From assembly GCA_029379385.1 (NCBI GenBank), contig CM055618.1, positions 11,666,134-11,730,133 on the forward strand: a DNA stretch of 64,000 nt, written 5' to 3'. Shown here piece by piece: positions 38,640 through 49,605 of this stretch. This stretch comes from Quillaja saponaria. Its lineage: Eukaryota; Streptophyta; Magnoliopsida; Fabales; Quillajaceae. A program made the position numbers and the translations under genes. Each line of letters opens with the position of its first letter. The stretch's first letter is position 1. The notes below the pieces were generated by a model. That model was not told the origin of the DNA, did no database searches, and was given only the letters and a program-made list of their open reading frames with translations.

Positions 38640-40844
38640 CAAGAAAATTCATGGAATATTATATTAGGAAATATTGTACACATAATATTATATTTTTTAT
38701 GAGTTTGTCAAAGGACCTAAATATTATTTATTTTGAGAAAATAAATAACATCTCTTTGTAAGCAAAGTATTATGTGCCTGACTGATGGCAGATGGTACAT
38801 AATAGATAAATTCATTTTTTATTTTACAGATCATCTCCACTTGGTTAGATGTAAATTAACTACATACAAGGGCATTCCAGATCAAACATGGATATATCCT
38901 TGTTACACTTCATAGAAACTGTATCATGTAGGAACAAAGTTGCACATCTTGATAACTGAATCGCCAAGAACAACCTATAACAATCAATATTTGGAACACT
39001 CAGAAACTATGTTGCTAATTAGAGATATTTGAATCACTCTTGTTAACAGCCATAATAACCAAGACACAAACTTAAAATGAGCTCAAGAAGGAAAACAGCC
39101 TGAGGATAATGCAAGAATCTCATGAAATGTTAAGTAATGAAAATGAGATATCACCGATTAAAATTTTCAAAATGATGCCTTCAGTTTAGTACAGTGGCAC
39201 CAAAAACTGAAGTACCCTTCAAAGAAGCTACCCAGTGACCAACTCAACTGGACAACTCCACAGTCAAGAAAGGGAGGGAGAGAGAAAACAAACAATCATG
39301 GGCTCGAGATGCTACACCACATGTCCGCATCTCTGTAAACTGCAAACAAACCCAGCATTTGAACATTGAAAAAGAAAACAAAACTTTGAACACCATGAAA
39401 AAGAGCATTTTAAGCACAGTATGATTCCAAATTGAAATTCAACAGTAAAATATTTCCCACCTAACCTGGTTATCCACAAAAAAGTTAAGAGAAATAACAG
39501 TTAAGTAAGTTACATCTCTAGTGAGAAGCATGGATAAATTTTTGCCAGCTTCTAGAGTTGCACTAGATAACTAGATATTAGTTCTATTTCTCATCTTTAT
39601 TGCCCTTTCTACATGCCAGATAGGAGGATACAATAGGTTCTCAAACAAATTAAAGTCACATGGCATTATTGTGAATAAAAAGGCCAACATTACACTACAG
39701 AAAACAGCAAGGTTAAGAACTGGAAACCTTCAAAGGGAAAAAAATGTGCCAATAAGAAAAACCAAATGAATAATGTTTCAAAACACATTTTGCAGGGCCA
39801 CTATGTTATACTGGTTGACAATATAAGAGACTGGTTAATGATGATGAAGGATGAGCTAAACTGCAAATTCTTATATCAAATTGAAGTACTAGCAGGAAAA
39901 GAAAGAAAGGAGTATACTCTTTTCACTTGACTTTGCCCATTTGTGCCAAAGATATTGTTAAGTCTCACTTTAAAAGTTAAGTCAACAATCCTTTTTCTAA
40001 CTTCACTGCATATTTACTGAAGGTCTGAAAGACCACCCAAGACTCTTACTCCCCTATTTTCTTCCTCTAGAAGTTCAAATATGCACACTGTATCCTTTTT
40101 ATCTGCAATATCAAAACCATTTCTCTACGCTGCTTAAAGAAAGGTGATGTTTGTGCGACTATGGCTGAATATCAAGAAATTCTGAAAGCTATAGTCTTAG
40201 TTGTGTAGGTGCACAAAATTGTAGTAATGTGGTCTTGAAGGCAGATAAATTCTGGTGATGGGTGTGAAAGAAGAATCTCACGTTCCCAAGAAAGAGCTGG
40301 TGTAATGTGGAAGTTGCATAACTATACAGTGGTTGTTGTTCCATTGTCGTGTCACTAAAGTTATTGGTATAATTGCCAATGCAACAGTTACAAGGTACAG
40401 GTAGCAGGCTTATTCCAGAGCCAGTAAGATTGTTAATTAAGCTCATATATAGCATATTTATTAGACCAAAATAAAAGGTTCGTAGTCATAATAATCCAAA
40501 GTTCCAAACTTTCTTTTGCCCTTTATGTTAAAATCATATAGCTTATGAGTACGAATATTCAATTTACAACAGATGCCAGATTTCTTGAATTAACGACAGA
40601 TGAGCAAATATAAGAACCTAATAGAAATAGTGAGCATTATTGTTTTCAATGAGAAATCTGCAGCTGAGCAGTGAGAGAAATGAGATTCCTCAACCTCAGT
40701 ATCAAATATTTATTAAAAAAAAAAAAAAAAGCTTTAAGAAAATTCAAGCGGAACAAATATTCTTACACATCAAAATCAAGTAGTAACTATTAAAAGACAT
40801 TAAAGATTGAATTGAGTAGATACCTCTGATTTTGTATTTAAGAT
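38640..40844. other. Intergenic, no coding gene seen
   Basis: 3' flank of the GNAT gene, then DNA without a convincing ORF. A donor-like AG|GTATCT lies just after the stop of the small minus-strand gene at 40845, so part of 39300-40830 may be a 3' UTR intron and exon of that transcript. Confidence 0.35.
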
Positions 40845-40991
40845 TTAAGAGACGTCCTTGGCGTTGTTCAAGAAAGCAGCAAAGCAAAGAATTGAAGCAA
40901 TGAAAGCAAATATTCCCAAGCAAATCATCAATGAAAACCCAACTACCACCAAATCCATTATTGCCTGCACACTCAATCCCATCAGCATCAT
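40845..40991 (-). CDS. 48-residue single-pass membrane protein
   Basis: A short minus-strand ORF starting MMLMGLSVQAIMDLVVVGFS and ending FAAFLNNAKDVS. One long hydrophobic span covers roughly residues 12-40, and a short polar C-terminal tail follows. A plausible transcript leader lies upstream (about 41000-41200, with a TATTTATG-like box near 41140). The codons give a smooth membrane-protein composition, whereas the opposite strand gives only a mixed ORF. No function is known to me; it resembles small conserved plant hypothetical proteins. A start at the second ATG (40988) is equally possible. Confidence 0.5.
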   Translation of the reverse strand: MMLMGLSVQAIMDLVVVGFSLMICLGIFAFIASILCFAAFLNNAKDVS

Positions 40992-41399
40992 CTTCTTCTT
41001 AAGCTCACTTTACAATCTGGGTCAACCCAAATTTTCAAAAAAGAGAAAGATATAATTAAAATTCGATATGGGTTTATTAAATCCAAGATCTAGAAAGAAG
41101 TCAGTAAGAGGAACATGAATCTCTCTCCACAAACAGCCATAAATAGGTGCCCGAGAGAGAATAAGAAACAAACAGCAGCAGTCAGAACAGTCAAATGGAG
41201 CAAAGATCTTTCGGGTTTTGGTCGGAAAGGTGAGTAAACTACAAAATTTGTTTGGGGAATGCGGGATAGCTTTTGAACTTTTTACACAAGATGATGCCAT
41301 CCTCCCACGTCGCACACTGCCACACCATCCTGGAAATTGGCGGTTACGTGGGCTCGGTCAGTGGGCTATGTAATTTACTCCCCTGACGAATCCGAAATG

Positions 41400-43240
41400 G
41401 AATCGGTGATCTCTGTCTACCAGAGACCACCGCCAGACCGACAATCCCAATACAGCCCTCGCGAGACATGGCAAGAAATTTGAATCTTATATATCAAATA
41501 ATTTAGGGTATAAGTGGACTATATATTAAAAAAATAAAAATAAAATGTAGTGATTTTTTTTTATTTTTATTATGTGTACTTAATAATATTTATAAATACT
41601 TAACAATATTTATTATTTATTTTTAATTTATAAGTTATATTATATAATATATTTTTATAATAAAATATAAAATTTATGAGTTACGCATCGAAATATGCAA
41701 AAATCCAAATCACGAATAAATGCGATAATAAAATTAATATTTTTGAAATGAAATTAAATGTAGAAGATATTAATTAACCTTGATATATGTAAAGCAAGTT
41801 ATGCATGCCCAAATTAAACATGCAAAACTATTCTTTTCTTTTTTTCTTTCAATACCTATACAAAAAGGAGGATAATTTTAAGGGTATCCTACTCGTTTTG
41901 TCCTAGCAGGTGGGGAAAATATCTGCCCATGGTAGATAATGAGCGAATAAGGGTATGTAATTTTATACCTGCTGTGGGTAAATTTTACTCAAACTCATAG
42001 GTCCCCACACTCTTATTACATTTTTAATATATAATTTATAAAATAAATAAATATAAACAAAATAGGCTTTTAAGCTTATTGAAGTTAAGGTTTTATTTTA
42101 TTTGAATATGAAAATAATTGCTTAGATGATACTTTTCATAGTTATCTAAATAAATCAAGAGTGTTTTATCTAATTTTATATGATCTTAATTAGGAATAAG
42201 AGGTTATATAATAATATAAAAATATTATAACGGATAGATACAGATATAGAGCTTTTCTACCCTTCGTTATGGATTAAAACTTGAATAAATAAGAGGTAAT
42301 TAAAGGAGAGCAGGTGTAATACAAGTTTGGTCAAATCCGCTCTATTGCCATTCTTGATAATCTCATTAAATAATATAATTCTTCTCGTAATATTTTTAAA
42401 TATTTATTCAAAATTGAAGTAAGGCTTATTAACTTTTATTTCTTTATTTATACCCAAAAAAAAAAAAAAAACTTATATTTCTTTATGTGCTCACTACAAA
42501 CAACATTGATATGATCCAGAATAGCATCTAAACAGGCCATGGAAGGCAGACAAATACCATAGATTCAATTATGCAGTTGAATCGTTGATGAACCCAATAA
42601 AACTTGCACTATCAGTCAATGAAAATGAAGCATGCAAAATTGCAAATGCACTAACTTCAAGTTCATGCTATACACATCCACTAGCAATAACTTCTCCTTT
42701 GTCTTTTACATCTTCTCTGGCTTTGATTGTATATTTCCCCTCTTCCTGAGGCAAGCATCAATCCCACTACACAAGATAGATGCCCCCTCCCTCTTCTACA
42801 AAAATACAAAGATAAAGTATTTGCTTGCATACAATCAAACCTGCACTATCAGATGAGCCAAATTGGGTCACTATTGGGCCTACCTGATCCATATTATGTA
42901 TATGGATCAAGTTTGACTGAACCACAGTTGGTACCGAATTTTGTTTTTATTTTCTGAAAAAAAATAAAATTGGAAAGAATGATTTATGGAGAAAAAGAAG
43001 TGTTCAAAATAGTAATCTTAATTCTCTATATACGATATTTTAAAAATATTTATTAATGGAACATTGGAACCTTGAACCTTCACTCCTTAATTACAGAGAT
43101 TCAATATCCACTACCCACTTCTCAGTTCTCACCACAAATTTATTCATATCTAGTCCTCTAGTTTTAGCTTCACTACTTTCTCGAGCCTCACCTTTGTGTT
43201 TGTGTATATCTAAAAGTTTATGCTCATTGAATAGCTTTAT
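41400..43240. other. Intergenic, no gene seen
   Basis: AT-rich DNA with poly-A runs (for example about 42460) and no domain-bearing ORF. The right end is the presumed promoter of the phytosulfokine gene. Confidence 0.5.
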
Positions 43241-43246
43241 ATAGAA

Positions 43247-43547
43247 ATGGGAAAGTGCTTAACTTTCTTCATTGTTGCTTTTCTTCTACTCAAAGTTGCA
43301 GAGTGCAGGAAGCTATTCTTCTGCCCATGTAATTGAGTACTGCATCACATTTAAGTAGGTTTATAATGAAAAGGGAAAGTTTTTCTCTTGTCTACAAGCA
43401 TATATTATGTTCCTTCTGTGTATGCGGGAACAACCAAGCATTGATGGTGATGGTTGCAAGGGGCTTAAAAGTGAAGAGTGTCAACTTAGAAGAGCAATGG
43501 TTGCTTATACAGATTATATTTACACAACAGACATTAAAGGGCCATGA
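43247..43547 (+). CDS. PSK: Phytosulfokine (PSK) precursor, hormone core YIYTT
   Basis: The 3' exon reads DGDGCKGLKSEECQLRRA, then MVAYTDYIYTTDIKGP and a stop at 43545-43547. EEC-x2-RR followed by an acidic residue and YIYT is the conserved PSK precursor signature; the Asp before the first Tyr is the expected cue for Tyr sulfation. The 5' part, MGKCLTFFIVAFLLLKVAEC, is a good signal peptide. Secreted PSK pentapeptide promotes cell division and growth through PSKR receptor kinases. Exon joining is uncertain. Option A: donor at 43355 (AA|GTAGGT), acceptor at 43438, with one extra base near 43310. Option B: no frameshift, a 70-bp intron from 43329 to 43398. The usual fifth residue is Gln; here the codon is ACA (Thr). 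The precursor is short, about 70 residues. Confidence 0.72.
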
Positions 43548-43549
43548 AT

Positions 43550-45270
43550 TTGTGTTGATCTGCTTTTATATTTTTTTTCACCATTGGATGTTCAGTCATA
43601 ACATTTTGTTATTTAGAGAAATCTGCTGTTGCCCATGCTGGCTGTTGATCTAACATGTGAAAAAAGAGGCACTTGTAAAGATAGATTGAGTTTAGAGGCC
43701 TGAAAAACGACACTTTTTTTATTGGATTGGTCTAACGTGTGAATTTTATGATTTTAATTCAGATGCAAAAGGGGGAGATTTAATCATTAGTATAGTTTAA
43801 TCACACTTGGGAGATTTAATAATTAGTATAGTTTATAACACTCCACTCACATGTGGGCTCGATACTTCTCTTGATTGAGAGATAGCTCATCTCCCTTTCC
43901 ATGAATTGGACCCTTCATCCAAATGAATTTGGGCTGAAATTAACCTTCAAATTGTAGTTAAAATTTCCCTTTGTGGTAAACTTCTTGGTTTATTTTTCTG
44001 TGTTGGCCAATAATAAAATAGGTTTGGTGACATCAAAATTCTGTTCTGGGTTTGGTCTTCCCGTCAGTCTTAGGCTAGGATTGAAACAAAATCCGCGTGA
44101 TTGTAAAGTTGTCAAAAGGCTGTGAGATTTGGTCAAAGCAGGGCTTGATGTTATGAAAAATAGCTTAATCTTGTCAACGGTATAACTATTATTCCACACG
44201 CCTCATCCATTTGTATTGGATTATGTTTATCCATTGTCTGATTTCTTTCCCAGTTGGAACAAACAAAATTTCAATCTTCTGCAGAAACCAGTCATACTTC
44301 ATAGCATACGATATAGTGAAATGTATATACGATCTCTATGTGCCCAAATGCAAGACAACTAGTGCAGGTAATAACACAGATTTTGAATATTTTGGGGGAC
44401 AGCTGGGGGGCATGTGGGACTTGCTGATGCATGCAGTAGTATCCATCATCATATGGCATTGTAAAAGGTAGTACTGTTCATGCAAGTAGCACCTGAAGTA
44501 GGCTCTACTTGACATTTTCCAAATTAGTGAAAATGATGTGAACTTGGCTAGCTCAATGAAGTTAGCTAGGGAGGCCTTGATGCCCTCAGAAAATAGTTCA
44601 GAACAGTTCTTTGGGTTTTGTAGTGGATAGTGGATACCCTTTTCAAATGTTTTGGTTCGTATAGTAGTTACTAGCATAATGAGCCACTATCAGCAGCACC
44701 TCCACCACCATTTGTTGAATTAACCCTCTTACTTGGTCTGTGAGAAATTGGACTCCTCTTTGGGGCCTTATCTTCGCTTGTGTCACCTGCTTCCAGAATG
44801 ATTTGATCTTACTTCTAATCCGTACGCTTGACAAAGCATGTTAATTTCGTCCTATAGCAAAGATAGGTTTTATTACCAAAGCATGCTTTTTTCCTTTCGT
44901 AGGTTTTCACCAGTACTGTTTTGTTTCATGTTGTGTGATATATAGCCTATGATAAAAATTAAATAGTTGATGGAATATTAAAAATGACAAAAAAGAAATG
45001 GGCATGGTATTGCTTTCTTGTTATTTCTCTGTTCTCCAAAGAATATGAAGTATGCAGCGAGATGTTAGACAGCCAGTTGTTTCAGAATGCTGATTTTAAT
45101 GTAAATGTTTGATAGTAATTAAGGTAAGATAGAGTCTCCAGAGCTGTTATTGGAAGATCTTTCTCTAACTCATACAGCTTAAATGTAAGAGACTTAGTGA
45201 CAACAATATAATTTAAGAAGAAGGAACATAGAGTAATATGCTTTATTAATTAATGGAAAAACAGCCTGAT
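43550..45270. other. Intergenic with one unidentified ORF fragment
   Basis: Probable PSK 3' UTR, then mostly unremarkable DNA. One protein-like segment (44671-44808, minus) is listed separately. The 3' flank of the bZIP gene is at the right end. Confidence 0.4.
44671..44808 (-). other. Unidentified protein C-terminus-like ORF
   Basis: A 45-codon open frame: DQIILEAGDTSEDKAPKRSP, then a basic stretch SHRPSKRVNS, a glycine run and DSGSLC before the stop. An AG that could serve as a splice acceptor sits just upstream. Composition is protein-like, resembling a disordered C-terminal tail. No upstream exons or family were recognised. Confidence 0.3.
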
Positions 45271-45274
45271 CATC

Positions 45275-45871
45275 TCAGTGAAGTAAGTCTACGGAATTGG
45301 TGATGGATTGGTTTGAGGATTCAGCTCTCAGATGATCTGTGTTGCAGTGGACATCTTCAAAATCTCTCAAAGTGGTAGTGTAAGTATTTCCAATTTGCAA
45401 GTTTGTGATCATTTGCCGAAGATCAGAAGCTTCTTCTTTAAGGCGTTCGTTTTCTTGAAGAACCTGGTCATGGCTCTCAGATACACGATTCAGCTTGTCA
45501 AGAAGATTGTGGTTATCAGTTCTAAGCCTAACAACCTGTGAGCACAGTTCATCCAAGTGTTTTTGCTTCCTCATCCGTGACCTGCGAGCAGATTCTCTAT
45601 TGGAAATCATTCTTCTCTGTTTCCTTTCATCGATAATGCTGAGCAGATGTTCATCAGCTTCATCAGAAGTCGAGTTATTGCTGAGACATGTGGACTGCTG
45701 AACAAATTCATGGCCTTCTGATGAAGGGAAATGACTATTGGGTGAGTAGCATAAGAAACTAGAAAAATGAAGGTTTGGTATATCACTCTGTAGCATGCCA
45801 AAATTGTTTGGAATTAGTATTGGGTTTTCAGGAGCAAGATATTGTAGTCTTGTGAGCTCACCAGGAAGCAT
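45275..45871 (-). CDS. bZIP transcription factor, group S (bZIP8/42/43-like)
   Basis: Intact single-exon ORF of 198 codons starting MLPGELTRLQYLAPENP. The basic region ERKQRRMISNRESARRSRMR (about residues 82-101) carries the N-x7-R contact pattern, and a leucine zipper of several heptads follows (LDELCSQVVRLRTDNHNLLD, then VLQENERLKEEASDL). Small intronless bZIPs of this shape form group S in Arabidopsis; they dimerise and bind ACGT-core DNA in the nucleus. Its placement beside SOFL and PHYLLO fits Arabidopsis bZIP8 (At1g68880), from memory. A TATA-like box lies about 85 bp upstream. The sucrose-responsive uORF of the S1 subgroup was not seen in the short leader. Confidence 0.93.
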   Translation of the reverse strand: MLPGELTRLQYLAPENPILIPNNFGMLQSDIPNLHFSSFLCYSPNSHFPSSEGHEFVQQSTCLSNNSTSDEADEHLLSIIDERKQRRMISNRESARRSRMRKQKHLDELCSQVVRLRTDNHNLLDKLNRVSESHDQVLQENERLKEEASDLRQMITNLQIGNTYTTTLRDFEDVHCNTDHLRAESSNQSITNSVDLLH

Positions 45872-45953
45872 GGCTCCAATTTACAAGTTGATACTTGAAG
45901 GGTGTTGCAGTGGTTGCTGAGATGGTATGGAGGGAAGTGTGAGGAATGGAGGG

Positions 45954-45961
45954 AATTTATA
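45954..45961 (-). promoter_or_regulatory. TATA box of the bZIP gene
   Basis: TATAAATT on the minus strand, about 83-90 bp upstream of the bZIP ATG. Confidence 0.5.
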
Positions 45962-48143
45962 CAAGAGGGAAAGGTTAGATTAGTGGGTCAGTTTTAGCAA
46001 CAAAGAGTAACAGCAGTGCCAAGTCTTACATGAGCAGAAATTAAAAAACAATTATTAGGAAAGGCATCTAAAAGCTAATTAATGTATGCATCATTCATGT
46101 GGTGTAAGATGCATAATGGGTAACTTTCTATATGAGTTCATGAAATGAGTTGGTGAATTTTTTGTACGTGTGTAACATTATATGCTAGTATTATATCAGC
46201 AAGCATTTTTAAAAATTTGAGATTTGAAAATCATTTGGCATTAATAAAATTGTTGTAAGAGAGAAACAATGATGATGTGGGAGGTATAATAATGTAGGTG
46301 AAGAATGTTATGGAAGAAGGAAAAGCAAGCAGATGAAAAATGGTGCTAAAGTCAATCCCAGTCCAAGGAGAGTTTTTCCCTTAGGACCCTACCCAATATT
46401 AGAAGCAATTGAAACAAATTCAGTACCCTACAGCCAATAATTCCTTATGGCTGATGATGAAATGAAGGCCAGTTTAAAAGGAAAACTATTAGATATAATC
46501 AAGGTTTTTATGGCCATTTTTATTAAATCTTGATGACTCATTAGGCACTTCAAAAATGGATTGGATGGACCCATGAGGCTGCAATTATCTTAATGGTTAA
46601 CATCATATACCTAAGTTTCACCCTTTTCATTTTATTTAAAAGCTTATGTTTAGCAGAGTTTAGCTAGGCATGCATTATGCAGATTCTTGGCCTTTACCTC
46701 CTAAATATTCCTAGTTTGCCTTAGTACTTTCTAATAGTTATCCAAAGGCAGAGTTTTACCATAACCAGAAGGGTAAGCCTTGTTAGATGTTGATCATTAT
46801 AGCAGGTTTTTAAAAGAAGAGAGCTATCACCATAATTTGTATTTTAGCTAAATCTTTAACACATTTGTAATAAAAGTATGACTTTTTCTCCCCCACCCCT
46901 GATTGGATGGCAACTGAATAGCACTATGCCATAAGGAAAGTAACACTTAGTCTAAATTAGTTTATTGGATTACATATGTCTCAGAAACACTGCACAAAAC
47001 ATTATAATTCAAAGAGGTCTCTTATCCACAATGCATCAGCAGCTGCCATCTCTGTTTCTACTTGAATAACTTATACAACTTCTGCTCTAATTTCCCAAAC
47101 TACCTTATCAAATCTTCATTATTAAATCTCACTAAAAAAAAGGAAATCTTTTTATAGTACATTTAAGTTTTCTAAGCTATTTTGTTTATACTGCATATAA
47201 AATTGTAGAGATCAGGTGATTGCCCATTACAGAACTTTCCTTACATTCTAAAATTTATCAAGATAAGGGTGAAACATTCCAACAAAGCCATATGTGAAAG
47301 GTCAAGTTAAATATATGTTTAAGTCTCTGTGGAAGATGCTTAATTAATTCCATTCTGCTTTTCTATTTTTACTAACATGTATAACAGTGCTGGGCCATTA
47401 TAGAGAAGAGGTTGCTATCATTGGGATGAATGTGCAAGGTTTTTTCTTGTAAGTATGAATTAGTTTGTTCTTTCATTCTATGAAACAGGATCACTTTTCA
47501 AAACATTCTACTTATTGTCTTGAACAGATTTGTTTTCACCACTGGATATGAAATCTATATATATGCATATGCAGGTAGAACGTTGTTAATGAAAAGCTAA
47601 TCATATTTCCTACATAATTAAGCAATTTGCCACCCTTTTATGAGGAGAAATCTTTAGCTGGTGTAGGGCAGGATTAGAAACAGTTCTTATATTTTGGTTT
47701 ATTGTAAATGGATTCTTGTAGAAACAAAAGGAGAGGCTTTTAGTTATTGTCGTTATAACCATAAAGCAAAATAATCAAATGAACAGAAACATTCCTTTTT
47801 ACCTTTAAGGTTTTGGACTTATTTTCTGACCATAGAAGTTATTGTCATTGTACTATAGTATTCAAATGATAAATCATAGAAAATAACAGATATGTGTCAA
47901 TTTGTCATTTTTCAAGCTCCAGGCATATATCGTATGCAGTGAGTGGACTTTCAGTATCACATATGAACATTCATCTATTTAGTTATTTTATTTATTCAGC
48001 CAAAAAACAAATTTGATTCTGTTTGCTGCAATAAGATCACTGTATAGAATGTTCTCACTACCCTTTCCATCATCATCCCTATAAAACTGGCCTCGGTACT
48101 GTATGATTGTATAGGAAATTATTAGAAGAGCTTGATAATTATG

Positions 48144-48219
48144 GTTATGTACACGGAGCTTTTTGCTAGATGGGCATTCTTCCCTTAATTAATAAGTTCT
48201 TTAGCTCCGTGCACGTAAC
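48144..48219. other. Hairpin with a 17-bp stem
   Basis: GTTATGTACACGGAGCT (48144-48160) faces AGCTCCGTGCACGTAAC (48203-48219): 15 Watson-Crick pairs, one G:U and one mismatch, with a loop of 42 bases. It could be an RNA foldback or a remnant of an inverted repeat. Pairing does not extend clearly beyond the 17 bases, which is short for a microRNA precursor. Confidence 0.45.
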
Positions 48220-49464
48220 AGCTACCTCATGTAGTCAATCATGAGATGATTATAGAAGGTAGGATTGGCAAGCCATGCCTAATAAACAACAGGAACTATA
48301 GGCATGCCAACAACACCATAAAAATCAGAATGACATGTATAAAATAGATAGTGGGTGAGTTTGATTGCAAATTATGATTTAAAATTATAGTTTGAGAAGT
48401 TGTTTGGTTGTAATTCATTTTTTTTGTGCTGTTTGGATAATTGTAAAAACTGTGATTGTATATTATGATTTGAAATGATGTTTTTCCTGTTTGCTATGTA
48501 AATTATCAAAATAGACATGTATTGCTAAACGCATAGTTGTTGACAAGTGAAATAAATTTCAATTTCAAATACTCATTTTAGACGACGGTTTAATGGTTTG
48601 GCCTGCCGAACCAGGCAAGTTTATATCAAATTACAAAGTTACGGACAGTGTTGGGCGTGGAGGGGGACTAGATTTAACAGCTGCCCATTTTGGTACCCCT
48701 AGCATCATTTGCACAAGGGAACACCATGAAAGCCATGTGGAACTAAACCTCATTTCTGAGGGCAAGTACACCAACACTATGTCTATCAAATGAAATCTTG
48801 TTATCATGTCTAGTGGGTCCAAGTTTTCACAAGGAAGCGTGGGTGTCTGTTGCACCACCTATCCAATTGCATAGCCCATCAACTCAAATAGCCCTAAAGA
48901 AACCCACCCCCACCCACCATTTCTTCCTCACATAGACACACATAATTTTGTGTTGCTCCCTTTGATTCATTAGAATGTTTACTTAGACATCGAGCTACAT
49001 AATATGACCATTCCTCTCCACTTAATCACGTTGAGATTAAAATGTAAAATATCAATGTTCAAAAACTCGAGTTCTAACTATTGTATGTTTAATGAAAATT
49101 TTAAATATTTTTGGATCAATGATAACAAAATATAATTTTTTTTCTAAAAACGTGTCCTAAAACACTTGTTAAACTGTAATAAATATGTTTTGTGAAAATT
49201 AAAATTTTTTAAAAATAATAATTTATGCTTTAAATAGCATCAAAATTATAATCAACTATAGTATTAAATGTTACAAACTTTCTATTAATAGAATCTTAAT
49301 AAGTATCCTTAGAACACATATTAGAAAAATTCATAATTTCATAAAATATTATTATAATTAATTACTAATAATCATTGAACAAGTTACAAATTTTTCTTAT
49401 CTCACCTATCAATATATGCTATAAGTTGCTCGAAAAATCCACTCATGACAAGTAATGGCTTAAA

Positions 49465-49605
49465 TGGATTTGGATCCTCTCTTGTGTTGGTGAGATATGT
49501 TCTAGATAAAAACTCATCATTCTCTTTCTAAAAATGTATTTTATTGAAATTTTGTCACTTAAATCTCAAAGAGATCCTTCTCCTAGGTAAGAGGATCCGG
49601 ATCCA
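49465..49605. mobile_element. Short MITE-like element, 141 bp
   Basis: The left end TGGATTTGGATCCTCT and the right end AGAGGATCCGGATCCA are inverse complements at 15 of 16 positions. The interior is non-coding. No clear target duplication was resolved, so the superfamily is open. Confidence 0.6.

Noticed and set aside
40858..41055. 65-codon plus-strand ORF
   Set aside because: Antisense of the small membrane protein; the minus strand has the more coherent protein.
48593..48858. Overlapping ORFs of 66 and 75 codons
   Set aside because: No domain, no splice context and an unlikely amino-acid pattern on both strands.
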